Positions 32,490-41,955 are shown, numbered from the stretch's first letter. The stretch: DNA of 64,000 nt from Actinophytocola xanthii (GCF_001921205.1 NZ_MSIE01000030.1:1-64000), one strand, 5' to 3'. Made by a program: numbers and translations. The notes: a model not told the origin generated them from the letters alone.

Positions 32490-33797
32490 ATGCGTGGTCG
32501 ACCGTTCCTCACCCTCCTCGCCGCGGTCGTCCTCACGGCCGGGGTGGCCCTGGCCGCGCAGGCGGTCCCGGGCCCGACCTCCCCCGCCCCGCCCGCCGCC
32601 GGCTCCCACGGCCGCGGGCACTGGGTGCACACCTGGACCTCGATGCCCCAGCTGACCGAGCCGGGCAACATGCCCCCGCCGCCGTTCACCCAGGACGGCC
32701 TGGTCATGGCCGACGCCACGCTCCGCCAGACCGTGCGCGTCTCGGTGGGCGGCGAGCGCCTGCGGCTGCGGCTGTCCAACGCCTTCGGCGGCAGCGCCCT
32801 GCCGGTCACCGCGGTCTCGGTCGCGCTGCCCGCCGGCGGGCAGGCGGGTGTCAGCGGGATCCAGGCCGGCACCGCCCGGCCGGTGACGTTCAGCGGGCGC
32901 GCGTCGACCGTCGTCCCGGTCGGTGCCCAGGTGGTGTCCGACCCGCTGGCCTTCTCCGTGCCGGCGCGGACCAACCTCACGGTCACGCTCTACCTGGCAC
33001 GGGGACAGGCCTCGAACGAGATCACCTCCCACCCCGGCTCGCGGACGACCTCCCACCTGCTGGCCGGCAACCACGTCACCGCCGAGGACCTGCCCGGGGC
33101 GACCCCGACCGACCACTGGTACTTCCTCAGCGGAGTCGAGGTCTGGGACCGGCGACCGGCCAGGAAGGCCGTGGTCATGCTGGGCGACTCGCTGACCGAC
33201 GGCCGCGGCTCGACGACCAACGGCAACGACCGGTGGCCCGACCAGCTGGTCGACCGGTTGCAGGCCGACCGTCGCACCGCCCACGTCGCCGTGCTGAACC
33301 AGGCCGCCGGCGGCAACCGGGTGCTCAACGACGGCCTCGGTCCGAACGCGCTCGCCCGGCTCGACCGCGACGTGTTCGCCCAGACCGGGGTCCGCTGGCT
33401 GCTCGTGTTCGAGGGCGTGAACGACCTCGGCACCGCCGAGCCGACCGAGGCAGCGCAGCGGCAGGTGGCGGCCGACCTGATCGCGGCGTACGAGCAGATC
33501 GTCGTGCGGGCCCACGCCCAGGACATCCCGGTCTTCGGCGCCACCCTGCTCCCGTTCGGCGGCCACACCGGCTACGACGACCCGGCCGGGCACCGCGCGG
33601 CGGCCAGGGAGACCGTGAACCGGTGGATCCGCACCAGCGGCAGGTTCGACGCGGTGATCGACTTCGACGCGGCGACCAGGGACCCGGCCGACCCCGGACG
33701 GCTCCTCCCGGCCCTCGATGTGGGCGACCACCTGCACCTCAACCCGAAGGGGTACCAGGTGCTGGCCGACACGGTCCCGGCGCGGCTGTTCCGCTGA
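32490..33797 (+). CDS. secreted SGNH/GDSL-family hydrolase (paralogue)
   Basis: 435 aa, same architecture as 6756-8027: signal peptide (M-R-G-R-P-F-L-T then hydrophobic), beta-rich N-terminal domain starting W-V-H-T-W-T-S, SGNH core with block I G-D-S (Ser234), G-V-N-D and D413-H-L-H416. The paralogues share the W-Y-F-L-S-G-V and V-P-A-R-T/A landmarks but are clearly diverged, suggesting separate substrates. Likely an esterase for acetylated or feruloylated polysaccharide; it lies 1.5 kb before the pectin transporter operon. Confidence 0.9.
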   Translation: MRGRPFLTLLAAVVLTAGVALAAQAVPGPTSPAPPAAGSHGRGHWVHTWTSMPQLTEPGNMPPPPFTQDGLVMADATLRQTVRVSVGGERLRLRLSNAFGGSALPVTAVSVALPAGGQAGVSGIQAGTARPVTFSGRASTVVPVGAQVVSDPLAFSVPARTNLTVTLYLARGQASNEITSHPGSRTTSHLLAGNHVTAEDLPGATPTDHWYFLSGVEVWDRRPARKAVVMLGDSLTDGRGSTTNGNDRWPDQLVDRLQADRRTAHVAVLNQAAGGNRVLNDGLGPNALARLDRDVFAQTGVRWLLVFEGVNDLGTAEPTEAAQRQVAADLIAAYEQIVVRAHAQDIPVFGATLLPFGGHTGYDDPAGHRAAARETVNRWIRTSGRFDAVIDFDAATRDPADPGRLLPALDVGDHLHLNPKGYQVLADTVPARLFR

Positions 33798-33866
33798 GCA
33801 CGGGGCCCGCCGGCAGCGGCTGCGCCGTTCGTCACGTTTGCGCCGGTCAGCCTCGGGTATTGCGTC

Positions 33867-35159
33867 TTGGTGGCGGACTTAGCGGCGGTTGTGTACGCGG
33901 CTGCCGGCACGGCGACGCTCGGGGCCGCGCTGCTGCCGCGGCTCCTCGGGCGGGCGCCGGTGTCGATGCCGATGGTGTTCCTCGGGGTGGGTGCCCTGGC
34001 ATTCACGGTGATCGACCCCCTGCCCACGCCGGACCCCGTGCACAACGCCTCGTTCGTGCTGCACCTGACCGAGCTGTGCGTGATCATCTCGTTGATGGGC
34101 GCGGGGCTCGCGCTGAACCGCCCGGTGGGATGGCGGCGCTGGGGGACGACGTGGCGGCTGCTCGGGATCACCATGCCGCTCACCATCGTCGTCGTGGCGC
34201 TGTTGGGGTGGTGGCTGCTCGGGCTCGGACTCGCCGCGGCGGTCCTGCTCGCGGCCGCGCTCGCGCCGACCGACCCGGTGCTGGCGACCGAGGTGCAGGT
34301 GGCCGAGCCGGCCGAGCAACCCGAGTCCGACGAGGACGAGGTGCGGTTCGCGCTCACCTCCGAGGCCGGGCTCAACGACGGGCTCGCCTTCCCGTTCACC
34401 TACGCGGCCGTCGCGATGAGCCTGGTCGGCGTCGCCCCGGCGGGCTGGTTGCCGCACTGGCTCGCGGTGGACGTGGTCTGGCGCCTCGGTGCGGGTGTCC
34501 TGATTGGACTGCTGATCGGCTGGGGGCTGCGCAAGCTGTTCTTCGCCGCGCCCTCGGAGCGGTTCCGGCTGGCCGAGCACGCCGAGGGTTTCGTCGCGCT
34601 GGCGGCGACGTTCCTCGCCTACGGTGCGGCCGAGGCCGCCGAGGGTTACGGCTTCGTCGCGGTGTTCGTCTGCGCGTGCACGATCCGGGCCGGTGAGCGG
34701 GCCCACGGCTACCACCGGGTGCTGCACCAGTACGTCGAGCAGATCGAGCGGATGCTGACCGTGCTGGTGATCTTCCTGCTCGGCGGGGCCGCGGCCACCG
34801 GCCTGTTCGCCGGGACCAGTTGGCGCGACATCCTGGTGGCGGCGCTGATCCTGGTGGTCGTGCGTCCGGTCGCGAGCCTGCTGGGACTGGTCGGCGGCGG
34901 GGTCGGCCCCCGCGAGCGCACCGCGATCTCGGTGTTCGGCGTCCGCGGTGTCGGCTCGGTGTTCTACGTCGCCTACGGGGTCGGCGCCGGCGACTTCGCC
35001 GACGAGCAGACGATCTGGCGGATCGTCGGACTGGTGATAGTCGGCTCGGTCGTGCTGCACGGGATCACGGCCACCCCCGTCATGCGGCTGCTCGACCGGA
35101 AGCGGGAGGACCTGGCCGAGGAGAAGGACGCGGACCGCCCGGCCGACGTCACGCTCTGA
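33867..35159 (+). CDS. Na+/H+ antiporter, CPA1 family
   Basis: 430 aa with about 12 hydrophobic helices. The CPA1 ion-binding motif is present (L-A-P-T-D-P-V-L-A, then E-A-G-L-N-D-G-L-A-F), as is G-V-R-G-V-G-S-V-F-Y in the last third. Contributes to pH and sodium homeostasis. The start is TTG 33867 or GTG 33870. No clear operon partner; the pectin transporter promoter follows its stop. Confidence 0.9.
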   Translation: MVADLAAVVYAAAGTATLGAALLPRLLGRAPVSMPMVFLGVGALAFTVIDPLPTPDPVHNASFVLHLTELCVIISLMGAGLALNRPVGWRRWGTTWRLLGITMPLTIVVVALLGWWLLGLGLAAAVLLAAALAPTDPVLATEVQVAEPAEQPESDEDEVRFALTSEAGLNDGLAFPFTYAAVAMSLVGVAPAGWLPHWLAVDVVWRLGAGVLIGLLIGWGLRKLFFAAPSERFRLAEHAEGFVALAATFLAYGAAEAAEGYGFVAVFVCACTIRAGERAHGYHRVLHQYVEQIERMLTVLVIFLLGGAAATGLFAGTSWRDILVAALILVVVRPVASLLGLVGGGVGPRERTAISVFGVRGVGSVFYVAYGVGAGDFADEQTIWRIVGLVIVGSVVLHGITATPVMRLLDRKREDLAEEKDADRPADVTL

Positions 35160-35202
35160 GCCGTTCGCGACCGTCCTCCCGACGCGGGCGGGGGACGGGA
35201 TA

Positions 35203-35246
35203 GTCCACGCGCCGTCCGCAATTGTCCACGGATTCCTGCCTAACGT
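35203..35246 (+). promoter_or_regulatory. shared activator/promoter module, transporter copy
   Basis: GTCCAC at 35203-35208 and again at 35224-35229 (21 bp apart, two helical turns), then TAACGT at 35241-35246, 17 bp after the second repeat starts. The same arrangement, with GTCCAC, GTGCAC and TACCGT at identical spacing, precedes the intact pectate lyase (41912-41955). Tandem direct repeats abutting a promoter are typical of AraC-family activators, and such a regulator is encoded at 43151-46441. Confidence 0.65.
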
Positions 35247-35302
35247 GTCCCTCGGTGCGACAAGTGTCCCCAGGTCAGCGCCGACAGAAGGGGCGATGGG
35301 TC

Positions 35303-36220
35303 ATGGCGGTCGGCGAGGTGGGGACGCGACCCCGTGAGCGTGTTCGCGGCCGGGGGTCGCGGACGCCGTACCTGCTCATCGCACCCGCGGTGCTCGCGAT
35401 GCTGGCGTTCCTGGTCTACCCGATGGCCAGCGTCGTCTACTACAGCCTGCAGCACTACAACATCAGCAAGCCGTGGGAGAACGGGTTCGCCGGGCTGGAC
35501 AACTTCACCCGGATGCTCACGGCGGACCCGCTGTTCTGGCAGAGCCTCGGGTTCACCGCGCGGTGGGTCCTCGTCGAGGTCTCGCTGCAGCTGGTGCTCG
35601 GCCTCGCGCTGGCCCTGATCGTCAACGAGACCTTCGTCGGCCGCGCCGCCGCGCGGGCGATGGTGTTCTCCCCATGGGCGGTCTCCGGCGTGCTGACGAC
35701 CGGGATCTGGGTGCTGCTCTACAACCCGACCACCGGTCTGTCCCGCTACCTGGCCGACCTCGGGCTGATGGACTACGGCGCGGCGCCGCTGGCCAACCCG
35801 GACACCGTCTTCGCCGCGGCCGTGCTGGCCGAGCTGTGGCGCGGGGTGCCGTTCTTCGCGATCCTGCTGCTCGCCGACCTGCAGTCGATCCCCAGGGACC
35901 TCTACGAAGCGGCCTCGGTCGACGGTGCGAGCCGGGTCCGGCGCTTCTACCACGTGACGCTGCCGCACCTGAAGGACGCGATCATCCTGTCCACGCTGCT
36001 GCGCGCGGTCTGGGAGTTCAACAACGTCGACCTCCTCTACACCCTCACCGGCGGTGGGCCCGCCCACCAGACCACGACGTTGCCGCTCTACGTGGCCTCC
36101 ACCGCGGTGCAGTCCCAGGAGTTCGGCTACGGGTCCGCGCTCACCACCGCCGGCTTCCTGATCCTGACCTTCTTCTCCGTCGCCTACCTTCGGCTGAGCA
36201 AGTTCGGAGCCCGAACATGA
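35303..36220 (+). CDS. sugar ABC transporter permease (MalF-type)
   Basis: 305 aa, six hydrophobic helices. The EAA loop (Y-E-A-A-S-V-D-G-A-S then L-P-H-L-K-D-A-I) that contacts the ATPase is intact, and the sequence fits CUT1 oligosaccharide importers. ATG 35303 lies about 55 nt after the predicted -10 box. It overlaps the next permease by ATGA. The operon has no ATPase gene, so a shared MsiK-type ATPase encoded elsewhere is expected. Neighbouring pectate lyases suggest oligogalacturonides as cargo. Confidence 0.92.
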   Translation: MAVGEVGTRPRERVRGRGSRTPYLLIAPAVLAMLAFLVYPMASVVYYSLQHYNISKPWENGFAGLDNFTRMLTADPLFWQSLGFTARWVLVEVSLQLVLGLALALIVNETFVGRAAARAMVFSPWAVSGVLTTGIWVLLYNPTTGLSRYLADLGLMDYGAAPLANPDTVFAAAVLAELWRGVPFFAILLLADLQSIPRDLYEAASVDGASRVRRFYHVTLPHLKDAIILSTLLRAVWEFNNVDLLYTLTGGGPAHQTTTLPLYVASTAVQSQEFGYGSALTTAGFLILTFFSVAYLRLSKFGART

Positions 36221-37113
36221 GCACGGACCTGAGCACGCTGCCCCCGGCCGATCCGGCGGCGCGGCCGGCGCCCGACCAGCCGGCACCGGCCCGGCCCAAC
36301 CGGGCGTTACGGGTGGCCAGATGGCAGATCTACCTGCCGCTGGGGCTCTACCTGCTGTTCACGCTGGTCCCCTTCTACTGGATGCTGGTCTTCGCCGTCC
36401 GGCCGCGCGGCTCGACCTCGTTGCTGCCGTGGCCGGTCTCGCTGGAGAACTTCGAGACGGTGTGGAACGGCCTCGGGTTCGGAGTCTTCTTCGCCAACAG
36501 CCTCAAGGTCGGCGTCGCCGCGCTGGTGAGCACCACCATGATCGCGTTGGCCGGCGGCTACGCGCTCGCCCGCTACCGGTTCCGGGGGCGGACGGCGTTC
36601 ATGGTCGCGATGCTCTGCACGCAGTTCATCCCGGGCGCGATGATGCTGATCCCGCTGTTCGAGGTGTTCCGCAGCCTCGACCTGGTGAACAGCCTGTGGA
36701 GCCTGGTGATCGCGGAGACGGTGTTCCAGCTCCCGCTCTCGCTGATCCTGCTCTCCGGCTTCATCCGCAACGTTCCGGTGGAGCTGGAGGAGGCCGCCTG
36801 GGTGGACGGTTGCTCGCGGCTGCGGGGGTTCCTGGTCGTCGTCCTGCCGATGCTGCGCCCGGCGCTGGTGGCGGTCGGCTCGTTCGCGTTCATCCACAGC
36901 TGGAACAACTTCCTGTTCGCGCTGATGTTCGTGAGCGAGCAGGAGAAGTACACGATCCCCGTCGGCCTCGCCTTCACCCTCGGCGAGTTCAGCGTCGACT
37001 TCGGTGCGCTGGCGGCCGGAGGGGTGGTGGCCGCGGTGCCGGTCGTCCTGGTGTTCGCGATCGTCCAGCGCTACCTCGTCCAGGGCCTGTCAGCAGGGGC
37101 GGTGAAGGGATGA
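36217..37113 (+). CDS. sugar ABC transporter permease (MalG-type)
   Basis: 298 aa, six helices, with the EAA loop E-E-A-A-W-V-D-G-C-S followed by L-P-M-L-R-P-A-L. A Pro/Ala-rich cytosolic N-terminus of ~35 residues precedes helix 1. Coupled to both neighbours by ATGA overlaps (36217-36220 and 37110-37113), so stoichiometric translation with the MalF-type partner is expected. Confidence 0.92.
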   Translation: MSTDLSTLPPADPAARPAPDQPAPARPNRALRVARWQIYLPLGLYLLFTLVPFYWMLVFAVRPRGSTSLLPWPVSLENFETVWNGLGFGVFFANSLKVGVAALVSTTMIALAGGYALARYRFRGRTAFMVAMLCTQFIPGAMMLIPLFEVFRSLDLVNSLWSLVIAETVFQLPLSLILLSGFIRNVPVELEEAAWVDGCSRLRGFLVVVLPMLRPALVAVGSFAFIHSWNNFLFALMFVSEQEKYTIPVGLAFTLGEFSVDFGALAAGGVVAAVPVVLVFAIVQRYLVQGLSAGAVKG

Positions 37114-39092
37114 GCGGGGGCGCGGATCCTGTTCGGGTGGTGCTCGCGGGAGCCCGGGGCCACGGTCGGTGGCACCTGGACAACCTGCGCAGGCTCACCG
37201 TGGCGGGCCTGGTCGAGCTGGTCGGGGTGTGCGACGTGGCGCCGGTGGACGACGCCGAGCTCGTCGGGTTGGGCGAGCCCGACCAGTCCGCCGACCTTCC
37301 CCGGCTGATCGAGCGCACCGGTGCGGAGATCACCGTGCTCGTGACGCCCATCCACACCCACCGGGAGCTGGCGCTGGCCGCGTTGCACGCCGGCTCGCAC
37401 CTGCTGTTGGAGAAGCCGCCCGCAGCCACCCTGGCCGACTTCGAGCTGATCGCGACCGCCGTCCGGGACACCGGCCTGGCCTGCCAGGTCGGCTTCCAGA
37501 CCCTCGGCTCGGACGCGATCCCCTTCCTGCGCAAGCAGATCGCCGGCGGGCAGCTGGGCAGGGTGGCCGGGATCGGCGTGGCCGGCGCGTGGGAGCGGCC
37601 GGCCGCCTACTTCGAGCGGGCGCCCTGGGCCGGACGGCGGCGGCTGGACGGAGTCGCCGTCACCGACGGCGCCCTGACCAACCCGTTCGCGCACGCGGTC
37701 GCCACCGCGCTCGCGGTGGCCGAGGCGGAGCAGCTCGGCGCAGTGGCCGAGGTTGACGTGGAGCTCTACCGGGCCAACGCGATCGAGTCCGACGACACCT
37801 CCTGCCTGCGGCTGCGCCTGGCCAACGGGCTCGTCGTCACGGTCGCCGTCACGCTCTGCGCGCCCAGGCGCACCGAGCCCTACCTGGTGGTGCACGGCGA
37901 GGCGGGTCGGGCCGAGCTGGTGTACACGCGGGACGAGGTGACGGTCACGCCGAACGGCGCGAGCGCCTCGGTCAGCTCGCACGGCCGGACCGACCTGCTG
38001 GAGAACCTCGTCGACCACGTCCGCGCCGACGCCCAGCTGCTGGCGCCGCTGGCGCGTACCGGCGCCTTCATGCAGGTCCTCGAAGCGGTGCGGCTGGCGC
38101 CGGACCCGCGGCCGATCCCGGTGGGGCACCAGGAGCTGCGCCGCGACGCGCGGCGCCGGGTGGTGGGTCGGGTGCTCCCCGGGATCGAGGAGCTGACCGC
38201 GCGCAGCGCCCGGGCGCTCGCGCTCTACTCCGAGCTCGACGTCCCGTGGGCGCCGGCCGAGCAGGTCCTGCGGGCCGGCGACCGGGACGTGGCCAGCTAC
38301 CGCTGGCGGGTGGACCTCCCCGAGACCGTCTCGCCCCGGCCCTACCTGCACCCGGTGCGGACGCTGGCCGGGGCGCAGGTGAGCGAGCTGGCACCGCCCG
38401 ACCACGTGCACCATCTCGGGGTCGGCGTCGCGATAGCCGACGTGTGCGGCAACAACTTCTGGGGCGGCCGGACCTACGTCGCCGGGCAGGGCCCCACCTG
38501 GCGCCGCGACCACGGCACCCAACGCCACCTGCGGTTCGCCCGACGGGAGGCCGACGGCCTGGTCGAGCACCTGGAGTGGCTCGACCCCGACGGGCTCCCG
38601 GTCCTGGCCGAGGAGCGCTCGATCAGGTCCTGCGTCCTGGACGGCACCGGGTGGGTCCTGGACGTGGCCTTCACCCTCACCCACCTCGGCGAGGGCCCAC
38701 TCGCCATCCGCAGCTCGGCGACGAAGGGGCGGCCAGGCGCGGGGTACGGCGGGTTCTTCTGGCGCGCTCCCGGTTCGGCGACCCGTCGAACCGTGTTCAC
38801 CCAGCACGGAGAGGGCGAGGAGCAGGTCAACGAGCGCCGTGCGCCCTGGGTGGCGATGTGCGGCACGAACCCGGACGGGCAGGACTGGACCCTGGTACTC
38901 GCCCAGCACGGCTCCGCCGACCCCTGGTTCGTCCGGGTGCGCGAGTACCCCGGGATCGGCCCGGCTCTCGCCTGGGAGCAGCCCCTCGTCGTCACCGGTG
39001 CCCTGACCAGGCGCGTGATAACGGTCATCGTCGACGGTCGGCTCGACCGTGCGGCGTCGGCGGCCCTGATCGACAGAACGACAGAAAGGTAG
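37110..39092 (+). CDS. Gfo/Idh/MocA oxidoreductase-DUF6807 (PmoA-like) fusion
   Basis: 660 aa two-domain enzyme. Residues ~8-330 form a Gfo/Idh/MocA dehydrogenase: N-terminal Rossmann V-V-L-A-G-A-R-G-H-G and the conserved E-K-P-P (usual E-K-P) with the catalytic Lys. Residues ~385-655 match the DUF6807/PmoA domain (D-H-V-H-H-L-G-V, W-G-G-R-T-Y, G-Y-G-G-F-F-W), a beta-sandwich found beside sugar catabolic genes. The fusion lies inside the transporter operon, so it probably oxidises or processes the imported sugar acid. It overlaps the permease by 4 bp; the binding protein follows 6 bp later. Confidence 0.85.
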   Translation: MSGGADPVRVVLAGARGHGRWHLDNLRRLTVAGLVELVGVCDVAPVDDAELVGLGEPDQSADLPRLIERTGAEITVLVTPIHTHRELALAALHAGSHLLLEKPPAATLADFELIATAVRDTGLACQVGFQTLGSDAIPFLRKQIAGGQLGRVAGIGVAGAWERPAAYFERAPWAGRRRLDGVAVTDGALTNPFAHAVATALAVAEAEQLGAVAEVDVELYRANAIESDDTSCLRLRLANGLVVTVAVTLCAPRRTEPYLVVHGEAGRAELVYTRDEVTVTPNGASASVSSHGRTDLLENLVDHVRADAQLLAPLARTGAFMQVLEAVRLAPDPRPIPVGHQELRRDARRRVVGRVLPGIEELTARSARALALYSELDVPWAPAEQVLRAGDRDVASYRWRVDLPETVSPRPYLHPVRTLAGAQVSELAPPDHVHHLGVGVAIADVCGNNFWGGRTYVAGQGPTWRRDHGTQRHLRFARREADGLVEHLEWLDPDGLPVLAEERSIRSCVLDGTGWVLDVAFTLTHLGEGPLAIRSSATKGRPGAGYGGFFWRAPGSATRRTVFTQHGEGEEQVNERRAPWVAMCGTNPDGQDWTLVLAQHGSADPWFVRVREYPGIGPALAWEQPLVVTGALTRRVITVIVDGRLDRAASAALIDRTTER

Positions 39093-39098
39093 ACGGCC

Positions 39099-40397
39099 AT
39101 GGCCTCACGACGATGGTTGACGGCCGGTGCGCTCGTGGTGACATCGTGCCTGGCGCTGGCCGGGTGCGGAGGTGACTCGGGCTCCGACGGCACCACGACG
39201 ATCACGTTCTGGGACGACAACGGCGGCCCCGCCCGCACCCCGGTGTGGGAGCACATCATCGACGAGTTCGAGCGGGACAACCCCGACATCAAGGTGAAGT
39301 ACGTCGGCATCCCCATCGCCCAGGCCCAGCAGAAGTACGACACCGCCATCGCCGGGGACGGGTTGCCGGACGTGGGCGGGGTCAGCACCGCCATGCTCGC
39401 GAACCTGGTCGCCCGGCAGGCCCTGGAGCCGATGGACGAGCGCATCGCGAACAGCTCCCTGGACGGGAAGCTCAGCGAGCAGGTCGTCGAGTCGGTGCGG
39501 GCGACGGTGCCCGACGAGAAGCTCTACTTCGTCCCGATGTCGACGAACATGGGCGTGTTCTGGTACCGCGCCGACTGGTTCGCCGAGGCGGACATCTCCC
39601 CGCCGGCCAGCTGGGACGAGTTCTACGCCGCCGTCGAGAAGCTGACCGACACCGGGAACAACCGCTACGGCTACACGATCCGCGGCGGCGCCGGCTCGAT
39701 CTCGCAGCTGCTCGAGGTGCTCTACGGCCAGTCCGGCATCGACGAGATGTTCGACTCCTCCGGCCGGTCGACGGTCAACGACCCCCGCAACGTCGCGGCG
39801 CTGGAGAAGATCGCCGGCCTGTACCGGAAGTACACGCCCGAGGCCGACGTCACCAACGACTACGTGAAGATGGTCGCCCAGTTCGACGGCGGCAACATCG
39901 GCATCATGCAGCACAACCTGGGCTCCTACACCGACCACGTGAAGACGCTCGGGGAGGACAAGGTCGGTGCGATGTTCGTGCCGCCGGCCGAGAACGGCTC
40001 CCGCACGGTCACCTCCCACCCGGTCTCCGGGCTCGGCGTGTTCGCCTCCGGCGAGCAGAAGGACGCGGCGTTCAGGTTCGCCGAGTTCGCCGCCGGCAAG
40101 GAGATGAACGGCCACTGGGCGGCGGAGACCGGCGTCCTGCCGGCCAACACCGAGGCAGCCGACCTGGAGGGCCTCGCGCACATCACCGAGGCGACGAGCG
40201 TGCTCAACGACCCCGAGACCAGGCTGGTCCAGCTGCCGTACTACCTGCCCGAGTTCAACGCGATCACCAAGACCGACGCCGAGCCGCTGTTCCAGAAGGT
40301 CCTGCTCGGCGAGATGTCCGCGAAGGAGTTCCTGGACCAGATGGCCGACAAGCTCACCGACGCGCAGGCGGGCTACGAGCAGCGCAACGGCGGCTGA
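39099..40397 (+). CDS. sugar ABC transporter substrate-binding lipoprotein
   Basis: 432 aa. Lipobox L-A-L-A-G-C with lipidated Cys23. The mature part is a bacterial cluster-D binding protein: I-T-F-W-D-D-N-G-G near the start, W-Y-R-A-D-W-F, W-D-E-F-Y-A-A and the later G-G-N-I-G-I-M. It delivers ligand to the two upstream permeases. Being last in the operon, after the enzyme gene, is unusual, since binding proteins normally come first. Confidence 0.93.
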   Translation: MASRRWLTAGALVVTSCLALAGCGGDSGSDGTTTITFWDDNGGPARTPVWEHIIDEFERDNPDIKVKYVGIPIAQAQQKYDTAIAGDGLPDVGGVSTAMLANLVARQALEPMDERIANSSLDGKLSEQVVESVRATVPDEKLYFVPMSTNMGVFWYRADWFAEADISPPASWDEFYAAVEKLTDTGNNRYGYTIRGGAGSISQLLEVLYGQSGIDEMFDSSGRSTVNDPRNVAALEKIAGLYRKYTPEADVTNDYVKMVAQFDGGNIGIMQHNLGSYTDHVKTLGEDKVGAMFVPPAENGSRTVTSHPVSGLGVFASGEQKDAAFRFAEFAAGKEMNGHWAAETGVLPANTEAADLEGLAHITEATSVLNDPETRLVQLPYYLPEFNAITKTDAEPLFQKVLLGEMSAKEFLDQMADKLTDAQAGYEQRNGG

Positions 40398-40562
40398 CCC
40401 CCTGACCGAGCACCAGGAGGTCACGCGATGAGACACCTTCTGTCAACCTACGCAACCGTCACCTCAGGGGAACGTGACGCAATCCAGCCACAGGTACGTG
40501 CCGGAACCGCACCGTCCCAGCCCAAGGTGACCAACAGGGAGAAAGTCCGGGGACGCGGACCA

Positions 40563-41878
40563 GTGAGACGACTGTTAGGCGTGGCGGCGCTGGCCGCTGT
40601 CGCCGCGGTGACCGCCACACTGCCGGCCGCGGCGCTGCCGGTGGCGAGCGCCGCCGCTGGACACGGAGCTCCGCTCGGGCGCCAGGTGCTCGGACCGGAC
40701 GACGGGTGGGCGGCCGAGGGCGCCGGCACCACCGGGGGGTCGGCGGCACCGCCGGGCAACGTGCACGTGGTCGACACCCGCGCGGAGTTGGTGGCCGCCC
40801 TGGCGGCGCCGGCGCCCCGGATCGTCCACGTCCGCGGGCTGGTCGACGGGAACACCGACGACGCGGGCCGACGGCTCGACTGCGCGGACTACGCCGCCGA
40901 CGGGTACAGCCTGCCGGCCTACCTTGCCGCCTACGACCCCGCCGTGTGGGGCCGGGACACCGAGCCGGCCGGTCCGCTCGAGGACGCGAGGGCGGCCTCC
41001 GCGGCGAACCAGGCCGCCCGGATCACCGTCCGGGTCGGATCGGACACCACGATCGTCGGCCTCGGCCGCCGACCGTCCTCAAAGGACTTAACCTGCGGGT
41101 GTCGAACGCTGACAACGTCATCATCCGCAACCTCACCTTCGTCGACGCGGCGGACTGCTTCCCGGCCTGGGACCCGACCGACGGGACCAACGGCGAGTGG
41201 AACTCGGCCTACGACAACCTGTCGGTGACCGGGTCGACCCACGTCTGGGTCGACCACAACACGTTCACCGACGGCGACAACCCGGACTCCGGGCAGCCGG
41301 CCTACTTCGGCCGGCCGTACCAGGTGCACGACGGCGAGCTCGACATCACCGCCGGCTCCAGCCTGCTGACCGTCTCATGGAACCGGTTCACCGACCACGA
41401 CAAGACGATGCTCATCGGGTCGACCAACAACCCGGCGACCGACCGCGGCCGGCTCGACGTGACCGTGCACCACAACCTGTACGAGGGCACCCAGCAGCGG
41501 CTGCCGCGGGTCCGGTTCGGACGTGTCCACGTCTACAACAACCACTACCGGCTTCCCGCCGGGCTCAGCTACGCGCTCGGCGTCGGTGTGGAGTCCCGGA
41601 TCGTGGCCGACCGCAACGTGTTCGAGGCCGAGCCGGGTGTGGAGCCGGGGGAGCTGCTCTACGACTGGGGCGGGACCGCGGTCACCGCGCGGGGCAACCT
41701 GTGGCGGGAGGGACGCCGGCTGGTGCCGGTCGACCTCGTCGCCGCCTACAACGCCACCCACGACCCCGACCTGGGCACGGACGTGGGCTGGGAGCCCAGC
41801 CTGCACGGTCGTATCGACCCGGCGCACCGGGTGCCCTGGGTGGTGGACCGGCACGCGGGAGCGGGCCGTGTGGGCTGA
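40563..41878 (+). pseudogene. secreted pectate lyase family 1, disrupted by a frameshift
   Basis: The 5' part (GTG 40563, signal peptide R-R-L-L-G-V-A-A-L) reads in one frame to T-T-I-V-G-L-G-R near 41070; the rest (V-L-K-G-L-N-L-R-V-S, W-V-D-H-N-T-F, R-L-P-R-V-R-F-G, H-V-Y-N-N-H-Y) continues in another. One base appears to be missing around 41078-41088. All catalytic and calcium-site motifs of polysaccharide lyase family 1 are preserved downstream, so the break is recent or a sequencing error. An ATG at 40428 opens a longer first frame, but its N-terminus does not look like a signal peptide. Follows the transporter operon by 165 bp. Confidence 0.8.
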
Positions 41879-41880
41879 GG

Positions 41881-41891
41881 TGAACCGTTCA
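41881..41891. promoter_or_regulatory. TGAACCGTTCA palindrome
   Basis: Perfect odd palindrome just after the disrupted lyase and 21 bp before the AraC-type repeat module; same motif as 15364-15374 upstream of the alpha-galactosidase. Confidence 0.4.
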
Positions 41892-41911
41892 GTCGTCGCG
41901 TAGGCGGAAGA

Positions 41912-41955
41912 GTCCACGCGGTGTTCGCGATTGTGCACACACGACTACCTACCGT
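41912..41955 (+). promoter_or_regulatory. shared activator/promoter module, pectate lyase copy
   Basis: GTCCAC (41912-41917), GTGCAC (41933-41938) and TACCGT (41950-41955), with 21-bp and 17-bp spacings identical to 35203-35246. The flanking AGTCCACGCG and ATTGT blocks are also shared. Predicted start of transcription near 41962. Confidence 0.65.
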
